DNA of 64,000 bases from Candidatus Obscuribacter sp. (GCA_016712465.1 JADJQZ010000001.1:62001-126000); one strand, 5' to 3'. Shown: positions 17,787 to 27,020, counted from the stretch's first letter. Notes: generated by a model not told the origin, from the sequence alone. Program-made: numbers and translations.

Positions 17787-18560
17787 TTATGCGGCCAGCA
17801 TGCTCTCGTCGTCGAGCTTGTCGAAGAACGAGATCACGGCGTAGGCCAGCTGGTTAGAAGAGTCGAGGCGCAGGACGTTGGGGAACTGCAGACCTTCGTT
17901 ATACGGTTGAGGCATGACGATCGCACCCATGGCGCTCTGAGCGACGCCCACGGCGGTCTCGGCGTTGTCTTCGACGATGAGCGGGATGCGCTCCTCGAGC
18001 ATGACACGCTTCTTGCCGTGAGTGCTGTTGAACATGATGTCGCTCTTGGAGACGACATGCCCGAGGTGCTTGAGGATCAGTTCCTCGGTGACCTGCTGGG
18101 CGATGCCGGTGCCGTAGGTGGCGGAACCATCAGGACGGGCGTCGGAGGCGCCGGGCGTCCAGGTGCAGATGACGACGTTGATGCCGGCCTGCTTGATCAG
18201 CTCCAGCTGCTCCACCACACCCGCCAGCGGCTGAAGGTCGCCGTAGCCACCCTGTGCGCGCTTGACGAACTCCACGAAGAGCTCGCTGAACTGGTCGGGG
18301 CTGATGGGAGTGTTGGGGTCGCGAGCCATGTCGTAGAACTCGCGCTTGACGTTGTGGAAGCTGTAGCCGTAGTGCGCCGACGCGAAGTCCTGGAAAGCGG
18401 ACTCCCAGTCGAACACGACGCCGTGCAGGTCGAACATGACGGTCTTGGACCACTTGAAGTACGGGTCCTTGACCTTGGTGAGCGAACTCGGGGGCCAGTT
18501 GGCGGCGGTGATTTCCGCAAGCGCCAGATCCGACCCGCCCTTTTTCTTTGTGCTAGTCAT
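17787..18560 (-). CDS. HAD-superfamily-like protein with DxH instead of DxD
   Basis: ATG 18560 (AAGGAG upstream) is chosen over an earlier in-frame start. The protein has 257 residues. Motif I reads VMFDLHGVVFDWE at 42-53: the nucleophile Asp44 is present but the second Asp of DxDx(T/V) is His46. Motif II is VVICTWTPGA. Motif III/IV is GKKRVMLEERIPLIVEDNAE. The helical cap between motifs I and II is full length. HAD enzymes mostly hydrolyse phosphoesters, and loss of the acid/base Asp suggests altered chemistry or a weak enzyme. It lies between the two metallophosphoesterase-type genes, GC-rich like them. Confidence 0.78.
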   Translation of the reverse strand: MTSTKKKGGSDLALAEITAANWPPSSLTKVKDPYFKWSKTVMFDLHGVVFDWESAFQDFASAHYGYSFHNVKREFYDMARDPNTPISPDQFSELFVEFVKRAQGGYGDLQPLAGVVEQLELIKQAGINVVICTWTPGASDARPDGSATYGTGIAQQVTEELILKHLGHVVSKSDIMFNSTHGKKRVMLEERIPLIVEDNAETAVGVAQSAMGAIVMPQPYNEGLQFPNVLRLDSSNQLAYAVISFFDKLDDESMLAA

Positions 18561-18607
18561 AATTGACTCCTTAGAAGTTAGACAGGAGACACCACGCCGG
18601 TCCCAGA

Positions 18608-18641
18608 ACAAAATGCCGCACCTCCGGAAGAGGGCGGCATT
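18608..18641 (-). terminator. intrinsic terminator between the GC-block genes
   Basis: The stem AATGCCGCACCTC (18612-18624) pairs with GAGGGCGGCATT ending at 18641, with one bulge. On the minus strand it runs into TTTTG. It ends the 18681-19709 transcript before the HAD-like gene. Confidence 0.7.
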
Positions 18642-18680
18642 CTGCTTGGAGTGGCTTCGGTGCCTCGGTGAATGGTCGGA

Positions 18681-19709
18681 TTAGTAGACGGCGGTCTTGT
18701 AGACCTTGTCGCCGTCCACCATGGCGTGACGCCGCTGACCACCGGCATCGGTGACCGGCAGGATGGGCAGGAGCTGGATGTGGAGCTTGCCGCCGTGCAC
18801 GCAGCCTTTGCTCACACCCATGGTCCAGTTGGGCTTGATGGCGTAACCCATGTAGGCGTGACGCCGGTCGGACAGGTGGCCACCCTCGTAGGAGCGAATC
18901 ACGCCGCGCTTGGTGGTGCGACGGGAGCGCTTGCCGAGACGGTGGGTGTGTCCGTGCCAGACGCTGCGTCCGCTGTTGTCGGACTCAGCAGCCGGGCTCT
19001 GACCGGGCTTGGAGCGCACCTTCAGGCCATGGATGAAGTCGATGTCGCCGTTGACGACGAGACCGCCAGCCATGCCTCCTTCACCGAGCGCGCCGTAGAT
19101 GAAGGTGATGGGGTCACTCTTGGTGTAGCCCATCAGGTTGTGGAAGTTGAGGAACGGTTCCTTCGTGTTCGGGTCGATGAGACCGGACACGTTGGCGTTG
19201 GGATCGATCTGAGTGCGGCGGTTCCGGTCCTCGTGGTTGCCGAGGATGTAGAACACGTGCAGGGCGCCGGAGAGACGAATCACCTCGTCCAGCATACGGC
19301 GAACTTCGTCGTACTCGTGCTGGGTGTTGGCGATGACGCCCGGTGCCTTGGGCCAGCGAGACAGGCCGAACATGTCGACCGCATCGCCGATGATGATCAG
19401 GATGTCCGGCTGGTTGTCGCGCAGCCATTCCTTGACCATCCAGCTGACCTGCTTGTCGTGGGCGGGGATGTGCCAGTCCGGGAGGATGGCCACCGTGGTG
19501 CCGTCGGGCAAGTTGAGGTCGATGATGCCGTGGTAGGCGAGATAGCCGAGCGCGCGCTTGGCGTTGAGTTCCTTCAGCTTGTCGCGCAGTTGCGCGCGAG
19601 CTTCGGAAACGTCGATACCCTTCTTAGCGCCGAGCTTCTTGATCATCCGGTCCAGGGACCGAGCAGTGCTCGTGCGCCGCGAGGGTCGTACAGAAAGATT
19701 GGTTTTCAT
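18681..19709 (-). CDS. calcineurin-like metallophosphoesterase
   Basis: A 342-residue enzyme with a complete set of dinuclear-metal motifs: D78-W-H80, GD at 108-109, GNHE at 157-160 and the C-terminal HGHTH at 252-256. The family cleaves phosphodiesters or phosphomonoesters; this sequence most resembles stand-alone phage or plasmid metallophosphoesterases. The N-terminal 50 residues are very basic (RPSRRTSTARSLDRMIKKLG) and may touch nucleic acid. The start ATG 19709 follows AAAGGAG. The GC-rich coding contrasts with the 543-bp upstream spacer and the DnaJ-like gene. It is the intact paralogue of the 16551-17768 protein. Confidence 0.87.
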   Translation of the reverse strand: MKTNLSVRPSRRTSTARSLDRMIKKLGAKKGIDVSEARAQLRDKLKELNAKRALGYLAYHGIIDLNLPDGTTVAILPDWHIPAHDKQVSWMVKEWLRDNQPDILIIIGDAVDMFGLSRWPKAPGVIANTQHEYDEVRRMLDEVIRLSGALHVFYILGNHEDRNRRTQIDPNANVSGLIDPNTKEPFLNFHNLMGYTKSDPITFIYGALGEGGMAGGLVVNGDIDFIHGLKVRSKPGQSPAAESDNSGRSVWHGHTHRLGKRSRRTTKRGVIRSYEGGHLSDRRHAYMGYAIKPNWTMGVSKGCVHGGKLHIQLLPILPVTDAGGQRRHAMVDGDKVYKTAVY

Positions 19710-20252
19710 GTGTGACTCCTTTGGCCTCTTAGCAGCGAGGCTTCAGTTAATGGTTAAAGCCCCGTCTGACGAGGCCGCGTTTGACTTACAGAAGTAAGCG
19801 GGCTTATGCACGCAGCCCTGTCGGAGGGAATGTGCCAGATTCCTTCCAGGAAATTTTGAATCCGACTACTCCGGTACCCATGCTCAACCGACTCTGAAAA
19901 GAGAAGTGATGGTCGGAAGGTAGGGTGAATGCCTTGGGGGTTTGAGGGTTTTCCTAGAGCATTTTGGAGGAGTGGATAACTCCTAGACCTTAAAGGTTCC
20001 CCGAGAACCAGTACAACTACGGTTTTCCAGTCTTAGAGAGAGATAAAGTGTGTTAACTCGGTGGCGCAGCCGCACTTAGATCAGCCTGATTTACAGGCTC
20101 TAATCTTGATCGGGCTGAACCGGCGGCACCCGGCTTGCCAAGCGGTGTCCTGCCATGATTATTTTTGGGGGACCCTGCAATTTGTGTTAAGAACATTGCG
20201 CGGCTTATGGCAGGCGCATTTAAGGGTTGGCGCGGCTTGCGCGAGTCCCTCC
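19710..20252. other. intergenic, 543 bp
   Basis: Holds the promoter side of the metallophosphoesterase gene and the 3' side of the DnaJ-like gene. A small hairpin AGCCTG-ATTTA-CAGGCT lies near 20084-20100. No gene, tRNA or recognisable riboswitch was found in it. Confidence 0.4.
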
Positions 20253-21275
20253 CTAGGCACTTTGACTGACAGCCAGGAATAATGCCTCACGAGGGTTCTT
20301 TTCCCGGGAAAGCTCTTTCAATTTCTGGTAAAGCTTTACCTCTTCCCCGTTTAGTTGTTGGGGAATTAGTACGTCGATGGTGACCAGCTGATCGCCGCCG
20401 GCAATGCCAAGCCCTTTCAGCCTGTAGACTCGACCGGGCTGGGTGAGGGGCTGTATTTTCATTACCACTTTGCCGGTAGCAGTGGGAATTTCAATTTCAG
20501 CACCGAGCATGGCTTCATAGAGCGTGACCGGTACATTTATGGTGACGTCTTTATCGATCACACCGAGAACCGGATGCTGCCTCAGTTTGATTTTGAGAAT
20601 TAGATCGCCGTGGGCGCCGGCTCGCATATCCCATTTGCCCTGAGCTGTGCGTCTTATCTCCATGCCGTCGAAAAGCCCTTTTGGCAAGTCGATTTCCAGG
20701 CGGCGTTCCACGGTGAAGTAGCCTACTCCTCTGCATGTAGGGCACTGCATGCGGTTCACCGGCTTCATGTTGATGCATTCTTCGCAGGCTTTCGGATCGC
20801 TTATTGTGAGCTGCCTGTGGCAACCTTTGATGGCTTCTTTCAGGGTTACGTCAATCTCCATTTCCAGAGATTGGGCTTGAATCTTGCCCTGTACGTTTTT
20901 GATTTCCTGAGTTTGTGATTGTTGGGTGCTTTGCACCACCTGTTGCACGCCGGAAGTAACCTTGCTCCAGAGTGCTCTCACATCGGAGGTTTGCTGCCGG
21001 AAGACGGCGCTGTTTTTGTCGTATTCGCGCCTTTTGGTATTGTCTGAGAGCACTTCATAGGCATGGGTGATGTCTCGCCAGGTGCGAGTCAGCATGTCCG
21101 GGTCCATTTCGGCGGTATCGGCATGGGGGCCGAATTTATCGGACAGATTGGTGTAGGCGTCGCATATTTCGCCGGTGGAGGCATTCGGGCTTACGCCGAG
21201 AATATAGTAAAGGTCCTTCGGGGCCTGAGAAGTGCTCTGGGTCTTAATTCTAAGTCGTTCTTCTTCAGAGTTCAT
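20253..21275 (-). CDS. DnaJ-like protein lacking the HPD motif
   Basis: A 340-residue protein in DnaJ order. The J domain (about 21-87) has LYYILGVSPNASTGEICDAY and the helix-IV-type DITHAYEVLSDNTKRREYD. The zinc region keeps only one of two sites, C164-x-x-C and C178-x-x-C. Two C-terminal substrate-binding domains follow. The universally conserved HPD that triggers DnaK is absent; at that place the protein reads KFGPHADTA. It may bind clients without stimulating DnaK, or act on a divergent partner. A Gln/Ser-rich linker (110-125) replaces the Gly/Phe region. No dnaK or grpE is nearby. Confidence 0.85.
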   Translation of the reverse strand: MNSEEERLRIKTQSTSQAPKDLYYILGVSPNASTGEICDAYTNLSDKFGPHADTAEMDPDMLTRTWRDITHAYEVLSDNTKRREYDKNSAVFRQQTSDVRALWSKVTSGVQQVVQSTQQSQTQEIKNVQGKIQAQSLEMEIDVTLKEAIKGCHRQLTISDPKACEECINMKPVNRMQCPTCRGVGYFTVERRLEIDLPKGLFDGMEIRRTAQGKWDMRAGAHGDLILKIKLRQHPVLGVIDKDVTINVPVTLYEAMLGAEIEIPTATGKVVMKIQPLTQPGRVYRLKGLGIAGGDQLVTIDVLIPQQLNGEEVKLYQKLKELSREKNPREALFLAVSQSA

Positions 21276-21611
21276 GGCTTCGACACAATCGGCTCATTGT
21301 CCTGGGTAGTAAGTGAATTTGCCTACACTCCCATGAGTATAAGCGCACGGTCAAAAATTGTGGCCTGCCGAAGCAGGTTGCTTTGATGGCTTGTTTAATT
21401 GTGTGCTGGTAATGAATTGAACCGGGTGATGAACCGGGGGTTGAGAAAATACATGCCGCCATCTGCCATGTATATTTGTTCTATATTTGCCCAGACAATG
21501 AGTCTTTTATCGCTTATTATCAGTCTGCGCTTCAGATTTTATTATTGAAGAGCCACCCCTACTCGGAAAAACCTTACACAATTGCTTTTCTGAGAGTGCT
21601 TTCTAACTGCT
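21276..21611. other. intergenic, 336 bp
   Basis: Lower-GC spacer between two minus-strand genes, expected to hold the promoter of the DnaJ-like gene. No further signal is clear. Confidence 0.35.
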
Positions 21612-22808
21612 TCAGATGCCGCTCAGTCTGCGTTTTAGAAGCTCTGTGAAATCGAAGAGGAGGCGATTGCCGCTGAGAATGGCGTAGTTTCTGCGACTGA
21701 TAAGCATATGGGCTTGCCTGGTCAGCATGGTCTGGCGAATTTCCAGGGCTTGTCCATAGAACAAAGTATCGGCCAGGCTCTTTATTCGCCCGCCGCCATT
21801 GCCTTTTTCAATTCCGGTTTGTGCTAAAGAGGCCACCTTCGTGAAAATGAGCGGCACCATGGAAATGGCACTGAGACTTTGTTCCAACCCGGAAGGTTTG
21901 ATAGTGCTCAGACCAAGAATGGCTCTGTAGTTGGCCGACTTCTGATCATTGGCCATGGCTAAATCGGCAACCCTTCCCGCTTCTGCCAGTTCTTCCGTAC
22001 TGCTCAGAGGCTGGGGCAACGGCTCGTCTTTAAGTTTTTGGCTCTCGTTGTGGCTGCTCTGCCACTTTTCCAGTTTTTCCATGGCCCAGTTTGCCTGCCC
22101 TGCTCCGGCCAGTTGAGCCAGCTTAGTCAGGCTGTTTTGCACAGTCGGGGGCCGGGAAGTTTGAGCCGGATGCTCAATTTCGGGGCTTCCGCTCTCGCCC
22201 ATTACCTGCACGAGCTCAAGTAGATTAGCCAGAGTGGAAAGCTCGCAATGCTCCGCCAACTCTTCACGCATCAGCCGGGCTCGCCGTTCTTGCTCTTCCG
22301 CCAGGCTACCACTATAACTGCAAGACCGTTCGCCTTCGAGTTGCGACCCGATGGCTTTTGCAGTGCCTTTGCTTTCCGCCCCCGCCCCGATGTTGGGAAG
22401 ATAGGCCAGGGCAGCCGTTTGTGCCGGGCGATAGAGCAACTTGTTTTTAATGGCTTGCGGAGCCATCATAGCCAGACTTTTGCTCTTCTCTATGGTACCG
22501 ACTTCTTTCAACGGTGCCGGTAACTGCCGCTCTCTCATGGCCAGGGCAGACTGTGTCAGTGATGAAATCAGATCAATGGGGAACGTACTGCGGCTAGGCG
22601 GCAGGTAGGCTACACTCATGGTCGCCGGGCGGAATTCGCTATGGTTTTGCGCCTTCAGTTGAAAGGGCTCTTCAGCATGCACGGCAGCAACTGAGAGAGT
22701 GCTGAGGGCAAGAGCGGCCATAAGAGCGCCGATGACCTGTTTCCGTTTGCGGCAAAGTTGCTGGACTGGCACTGTCTTTGTCTGATTCTTTCTAGTGGGC
22801 CGTTGCAT
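21612..22808 (-). CDS. secreted hypothetical protein, 398 aa
   Basis: The basic N-terminus with VIGALMAALALSTLSVAAVHA (about 25-45) is a Sec signal peptide. The mature part is mostly helical, rich in Leu, Ala, Ser and Glu, and has no recognised domain. The start ATG 22808 is 29 bases after the stop of the next secreted gene on the same strand, so the two are probably co-transcribed. Confidence 0.7.
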   Translation of the reverse strand: MQRPTRKNQTKTVPVQQLCRKRKQVIGALMAALALSTLSVAAVHAEEPFQLKAQNHSEFRPATMSVAYLPPSRSTFPIDLISSLTQSALAMRERQLPAPLKEVGTIEKSKSLAMMAPQAIKNKLLYRPAQTAALAYLPNIGAGAESKGTAKAIGSQLEGERSCSYSGSLAEEQERRARLMREELAEHCELSTLANLLELVQVMGESGSPEIEHPAQTSRPPTVQNSLTKLAQLAGAGQANWAMEKLEKWQSSHNESQKLKDEPLPQPLSSTEELAEAGRVADLAMANDQKSANYRAILGLSTIKPSGLEQSLSAISMVPLIFTKVASLAQTGIEKGNGGGRIKSLADTLFYGQALEIRQTMLTRQAHMLISRRNYAILSGNRLLFDFTELLKRRLSGI

Positions 22809-22837
22809 GGTTCCGCCGGCAGCGCTTATATTACCAC

Positions 22838-23818
22838 TTATAGCAGCTTGAAGCTGCCGCTGATCTCGTCAAATTCCTTCTCCATGATGGGGCGCATGGA
22901 TTCCGGCGAGATACCTTGCAAGATGTAATAGCCGTCTTTCTCGAAGAGCAGGATCATGTAGACGAAAGTCTTTTCCGCCGTTTTGGCATCCACGCCCCGG
23001 GCCAGCAATTTCCGCCCTTTCAAGCCGCTCAGTTCAATGTCCTGCTCCTTTTCGATTTCCATATCTTTCACATAGGGAGTGTCTTTGATGCGGCGGCGGG
23101 CGAAGTCATCGGGCTGCTCGATGCGCACTTTCATGATCGATTGCGAGGAAAGAAAGAGGGGCCCTTTCTCCGGTGGATTGGTTTTACCCGCCTTGTTGAA
23201 TAAGAGTGTGTTCTGCAGGCGGGTCGCCCGTTTGAGATTGGCAGTTTCCTTAAGCTTGTAAGGTAATCCTTCATCGAGAGAAGGTTGGCTGGTGGTATCA
23301 ATAGTGATACTATCAATGGCTTCTCTCAGCTTGGTCATGATGCTGTCGGGCGTGCCTTCCAGAAGGGTTGCCGTTGCTACAATGCTGAAGTTGTCATTGC
23401 CGAAGATGTAGACGTGTTTCTTGACGTTTGTGCCGTAAAGCTTCTGAGTCAGGTCTACTGCCAGTCCCTGATACTCGCCTTTCTCTTTGCTTTGTTTGCC
23501 CACCAGCTGCATACCTCTGGCGGCCAGGCGTTCGTCGGTGAAGCCCTCGGTGAGCTGTTTGAAGGGAGCCGGCATTTCCGTCACCATGAGGGAGGCATTA
23601 GTGTTGGGATCGATAAAGCCGGCAAAGTTATCGGCTTTGGTCATACCGGCCGGGGCCTTGATATTTAGCCTGGTACCGCTCAAATGCACCAGGTCGCTCA
23701 CTTGCTCTTGACCGGCCCTGCTCTTGTCGGCAGCTCCCGCTGGGCTTGCGAGACCTGTGCAAATCAGTAAGCCCAGGGTGAGGGAGAAAACAATCCTTCT
23801 GGAGACGACAAAATGCAT
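22838..23818 (-). CDS. secreted hypothetical protein, possible duplicated PsbP/DcrB-like domain
   Basis: A 326-residue protein with a signal peptide (VFSLTLGLLICTGLASPAGA). Two halves of about 130 residues each share a pattern of a short LN-IKAPAGM or MKVRIEQPDDF strand, a middle loop and a closing helix (SIMTKLREAIDSITI; MRPIMEKEFDEISGSF). That pattern is reminiscent of DcrB/PsbP-type proteins, but the assignment is inference. Downstream lies the other secreted gene, 29 bases away. Confidence 0.65.
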   Translation of the reverse strand: MHFVVSRRIVFSLTLGLLICTGLASPAGAADKSRAGQEQVSDLVHLSGTRLNIKAPAGMTKADNFAGFIDPNTNASLMVTEMPAPFKQLTEGFTDERLAARGMQLVGKQSKEKGEYQGLAVDLTQKLYGTNVKKHVYIFGNDNFSIVATATLLEGTPDSIMTKLREAIDSITIDTTSQPSLDEGLPYKLKETANLKRATRLQNTLLFNKAGKTNPPEKGPLFLSSQSIMKVRIEQPDDFARRRIKDTPYVKDMEIEKEQDIELSGLKGRKLLARGVDAKTAEKTFVYMILLFEKDGYYILQGISPESMRPIMEKEFDEISGSFKLL

Positions 23819-23891
23819 ATTCTTTCCCTGGAGCCTTTCATGTGGATCTGGACCTCAGGAATTTATACCGCTTTTGACGCAAAATTGCATT

Positions 23892-25265
23892 CTAGGCTGC
23901 CAGTCGCTCAATCGCTCCGGCCAGGTCGGCCATGGCTCTCCCCTTGCTGCCCTCTGAAGCAAGCAAAGTATTCATGATGCGGTTGCGCAACTGATCGGGA
24001 CTGAGATTCTCCAGTCCGCTGCCGGGCTCCTGCCGTGAGCGCTCTTTCTCTCTGGTTTGAGCATTCTTAAGGCGTTGCATTTCCTGCCCGGCATCAGGCA
24101 AGCTTCCGGCGATGCCGGCCTGCAGCCTGTCCAGACTCATGGCCTGGGCAACCTCTTCCGGCGGCATTTTCTCAAGGTCTGCCCGGTTTGCGTATCCGCC
24201 CATGAGCTGCCCGTGCAGTTTGAGATTGTTGTCTTTATCAACGGAGAAGACCCCGGTAGCCGGCCAGGAGTTGACCTCCATACCGTGTCCGGCCAGAAAT
24301 TCGCGGGTGGCTTCTTCACTGGCGTCCATATTGAGCATGACGGCCTTGCCGTCGAGAGCCTTCTCCAACTCTGGATTGGCTTCATTCTTTTTGGCCAGGC
24401 AGGGCTGACAGCCCCGTCCTTCAAAATTGACCACTAGCGGCAGTCCGGCTTTTCTTGCTGCTTCGGCTGCCTTGTTGAAGAGTTCTTTGTTCTTTCGGTC
24501 GAGCTTCTCTTCGTTGCCCGGTTTATGCAATTCTTCCCGTTCTGCTTTGCTCATGCCGAACACATCTTGGGCGGCCTCGCTGCCCTCTTTGGGTTTAGTT
24601 TGGTCCGCTTCCCTTTTGGCAGCATCGGCTCCACTTCCCTCGGGTTTGCCTTCCCGGGCTTCCGGGTTTTCCGCTGCAAACTTGAAGCGATCCTTGTGCT
24701 CGCCTGTGAAGCGCTTGGCGTATTGATTCTGGTCGAGCAGGCTGTCTTTTATGTCGCCGCCCCAGTGGGTGCTGACCACCCTGTCCATGGTGGGTTTGCC
24801 GTCCGGTCCGGCTTTCACTGATTGCAAGCTGGTGAAGGCCAGGTTGTCACCACCGGTGGTTTTTTGTATCCATTCTCGCCACTTGCCAGCTGCGGGATCG
24901 GCATTGATCTTGTCCTTGTCCAGGTAAACAAATTCCATGCCGGGATTTTGTTTCTTCAGTTCAGTCATTTGATCAAGCAGCTTCTGGGTGTCGCGGGTGG
25001 ATTCGGAGCCGACGATAAAAGCTACGCCGTTGCCGGTTTTGGCCGCTCTATTCATGGCTTCGTGGGCATTGGTGTGGTCGTATGAAGTGAGATTCCTGAC
25101 GGCGTTGTCGTAGCCTCCGGCTCTTTCAAAGTTATTCTCAGTCGGTCTTATGACGCGGCTGTTGTCGACAATCTGAAAGCCATTGTCGAAGTTGCCCCGA
25201 TACTGATTCTGTATCTGGTTGAACTGGCGATTGCTCTCTATGGGATAGTTGGGAATGTGATTCAC
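23892..25265 (-). CDS. two-domain protein with C-terminal thioredoxin-like fold
   Basis: 457 residues without a signal peptide. The first 190 residues are polar and repeat-poor (N, Q and D rich). A charged linker (190-250) follows. The thioredoxin-like domain (about 255-370) has VVNFEGRGCQPCLAKK, with CxxC near residues 284-287, and then the expected VMLNMDASEEATREFL and a WPATGVFSV cis-Pro-type strand. The pair is GCQPC, not the classical WCGPC, so redox potential may differ. The C-terminal 80 residues are helical and charged. The cellular site is unclear. Confidence 0.75.
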   Translation of the reverse strand: MNHIPNYPIESNRQFNQIQNQYRGNFDNGFQIVDNSRVIRPTENNFERAGGYDNAVRNLTSYDHTNAHEAMNRAAKTGNGVAFIVGSESTRDTQKLLDQMTELKKQNPGMEFVYLDKDKINADPAAGKWREWIQKTTGGDNLAFTSLQSVKAGPDGKPTMDRVVSTHWGGDIKDSLLDQNQYAKRFTGEHKDRFKFAAENPEAREGKPEGSGADAAKREADQTKPKEGSEAAQDVFGMSKAEREELHKPGNEEKLDRKNKELFNKAAEAARKAGLPLVVNFEGRGCQPCLAKKNEANPELEKALDGKAVMLNMDASEEATREFLAGHGMEVNSWPATGVFSVDKDNNLKLHGQLMGGYANRADLEKMPPEEVAQAMSLDRLQAGIAGSLPDAGQEMQRLKNAQTREKERSRQEPGSGLENLSPDQLRNRIMNTLLASEGSKGRAMADLAGAIERLAA

Positions 25266-25420
25266 AACCTGTGAATCGAATTGTGGTTCGTACCTGACCG
25301 GTCCACAATCTTGCCGCGGTCCTCAGCCCATTTCTGCGCCCTCTTGCCTCAGTGGTAAAGTCGCCGCCTGGCGATACTGAGAATTTAGCGGTAAATTGTT
25401 TCAAGCTTATTGCAGCGCCC

Positions 25421-26911
25421 TCAGAGGCGACTTTGATAGTGTTCGTAGAGCTTGCCCATGGTGGCTTTGTCACGCTTGGTGGCCGCCGGTAGTTGTCGGT
25501 TTGTAGCACCGAAATACATGATGTCGGAATAATTGGCGGAATGGCCGCAAAGTCCGAGAGAATGCCCGATTTCATGCAGGCAAGTAGAATACATGTCGTC
25601 ATCGGTGCAGTCGTCGCCGGAGAGGCAATCAAAGGTCTGAATGCGAATCTGGGAATGCCCGATGTTCCAGGGTGTATTGCCGTTGTGCTCAGGTTGATTG
25701 GCGGTGATGCCGGCTGCGGCGCGCTTGCGTCCTTCTTCTTCTTTGAAGAGATAGTCCTCGGTCCACTCCACCTGGATGTCGGCTTGAGCGGCGTTATCTA
25801 CTATCTGGTAGGAAAGCTTATTACCGGAGGCTTTCACCCAGGTATCCAGGGATTTTGTAATGAAGGAGGGAAAGTTGGAGCGATAGCCTTTCATGCCGGT
25901 GCCGTCCGAGACGAAGATTTTCAGCGGCATGCGGCTCTGGGACCAGGGATGTAGCTGCCCTTGGGACAAGAGCAAGTGGAAGTAATCGGGCAGTCCGTTG
26001 GAAGTATCGCTCAGCTTGACCCGATCGTCCTCCAGGTCCTGGATGAATTCCCTGGCTTTTTGCCGCTCATTGGGGTCTGACTCCGCCTGGGCAAAGCGTT
26101 TGACGTAGGCGATTGCTTCGTCGATTTTGCCCAGATCTTTGTAGCAAAGCCCGATCACATAGTTGATAGATTTGTTGCGAGGCTCGAATTGGAGAGCCAT
26201 TTGACCTTCGACTATGGCTTGCTCCGAATTCCCCATGCCCCGATAGGCGTGAGCCAGCATGCGGTGCACAGCCCCTGAGACGGGGGAAGGATCTTGCTGG
26301 GCGGCTTTCAGAAGCAGTTCTTTGGCTTCCAACTTGCGACCGGCAAAGAGAGCCTCTTGAGCGGGCATCAGATGACGGTAACACTGAATGTCTTTAATGA
26401 AGTCGTCGGCCTTCTTCTCTTCCTTGTGGTCTTTGGCCAGCATTTTGTAGCGCTCGAGAGCGGCCAGGGCATCGTCATAGCGCTTCTGTTCGTAGTAGAC
26501 AATGGCAAAAGTGTAGTAGGCGCTTTTTTCCCGCGGGTTGACCTTGAGGCTTTCCCGAAGAGCTGTGATGGCCTGCGCATACTGCTTGAGCCCCCGGTGG
26601 GCGCTGCCGATGGCGGCAAGGATATCGGCCTGGTAGCGGGTCGGCCCGTAGCGCAGGGCCTGGGAAAGGGTGCTTATGGCTGCTTCGTAGTGACCTGCAT
26701 TGAGCTGGCTATAGCCTTTGGAAATGAGCCTGGAGGCGGCCAGCTCAGTGTTATAGTCAGCGGTATAGTTCTGGTACTGAGCCCGGGCGGGTGAGAGTGC
26801 CGATGCCGGGAAGAATGCCAGGACGGTGGCCAGATAGAGCGGGGGGAAGATTCTACCGCCCTTCCATTTTTGCCCATGGGGAGTGTTGCTGGTTGCTTCC
26901 TGTCTTGCCAT
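25421..26911 (-). CDS. secreted TPR protein with matrixin-type zinc protease domain
   Basis: 496 residues. An N-terminal signal-like hydrophobic stretch (about 22-44, ending SPARAQ) is followed by several tetratricopeptide repeats (about 55-275; YEAAISTLSQALRYGP, YAQAITALRESLKVNP). The C-terminal part (about 310-490) is a metzincin: HEIGHSLGLCGH supplies three zinc His ligands near 446-457, and SDIMYFG gives the Met-turn. Matrixins cut extracellular proteins. TPR plus matrixin is an uncommon fusion and may link substrate recruitment to cleavage. Confidence 0.85.
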   Translation of the reverse strand: MARQEATSNTPHGQKWKGGRIFPPLYLATVLAFFPASALSPARAQYQNYTADYNTELAASRLISKGYSQLNAGHYEAAISTLSQALRYGPTRYQADILAAIGSAHRGLKQYAQAITALRESLKVNPREKSAYYTFAIVYYEQKRYDDALAALERYKMLAKDHKEEKKADDFIKDIQCYRHLMPAQEALFAGRKLEAKELLLKAAQQDPSPVSGAVHRMLAHAYRGMGNSEQAIVEGQMALQFEPRNKSINYVIGLCYKDLGKIDEAIAYVKRFAQAESDPNERQKAREFIQDLEDDRVKLSDTSNGLPDYFHLLLSQGQLHPWSQSRMPLKIFVSDGTGMKGYRSNFPSFITKSLDTWVKASGNKLSYQIVDNAAQADIQVEWTEDYLFKEEEGRKRAAAGITANQPEHNGNTPWNIGHSQIRIQTFDCLSGDDCTDDDMYSTCLHEIGHSLGLCGHSANYSDIMYFGATNRQLPAATKRDKATMGKLYEHYQSRL

Positions 26912-27020
26912 TCACACATGCTTTCTCTAGGGTTGGTGAGCTGAGGTTCTCAGGCTCGCACTGCCAACTGGCGGCTGTGTTTTTCATATGCCCGCTTTTC
27001 AGTCGAACCAAGATAGCCGA

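Noticed and set aside
16482..18566. 694-aa plus-strand open frame
   Set aside because: Antisense to two convincing minus-strand genes with good ribosome binding sites; stop-free antisense is expected from GC-rich third codon positions.
18672..19715. 347-aa plus-strand open frame
   Set aside because: Exact antisense of the metallophosphoesterase gene with all its motifs on the minus strand.
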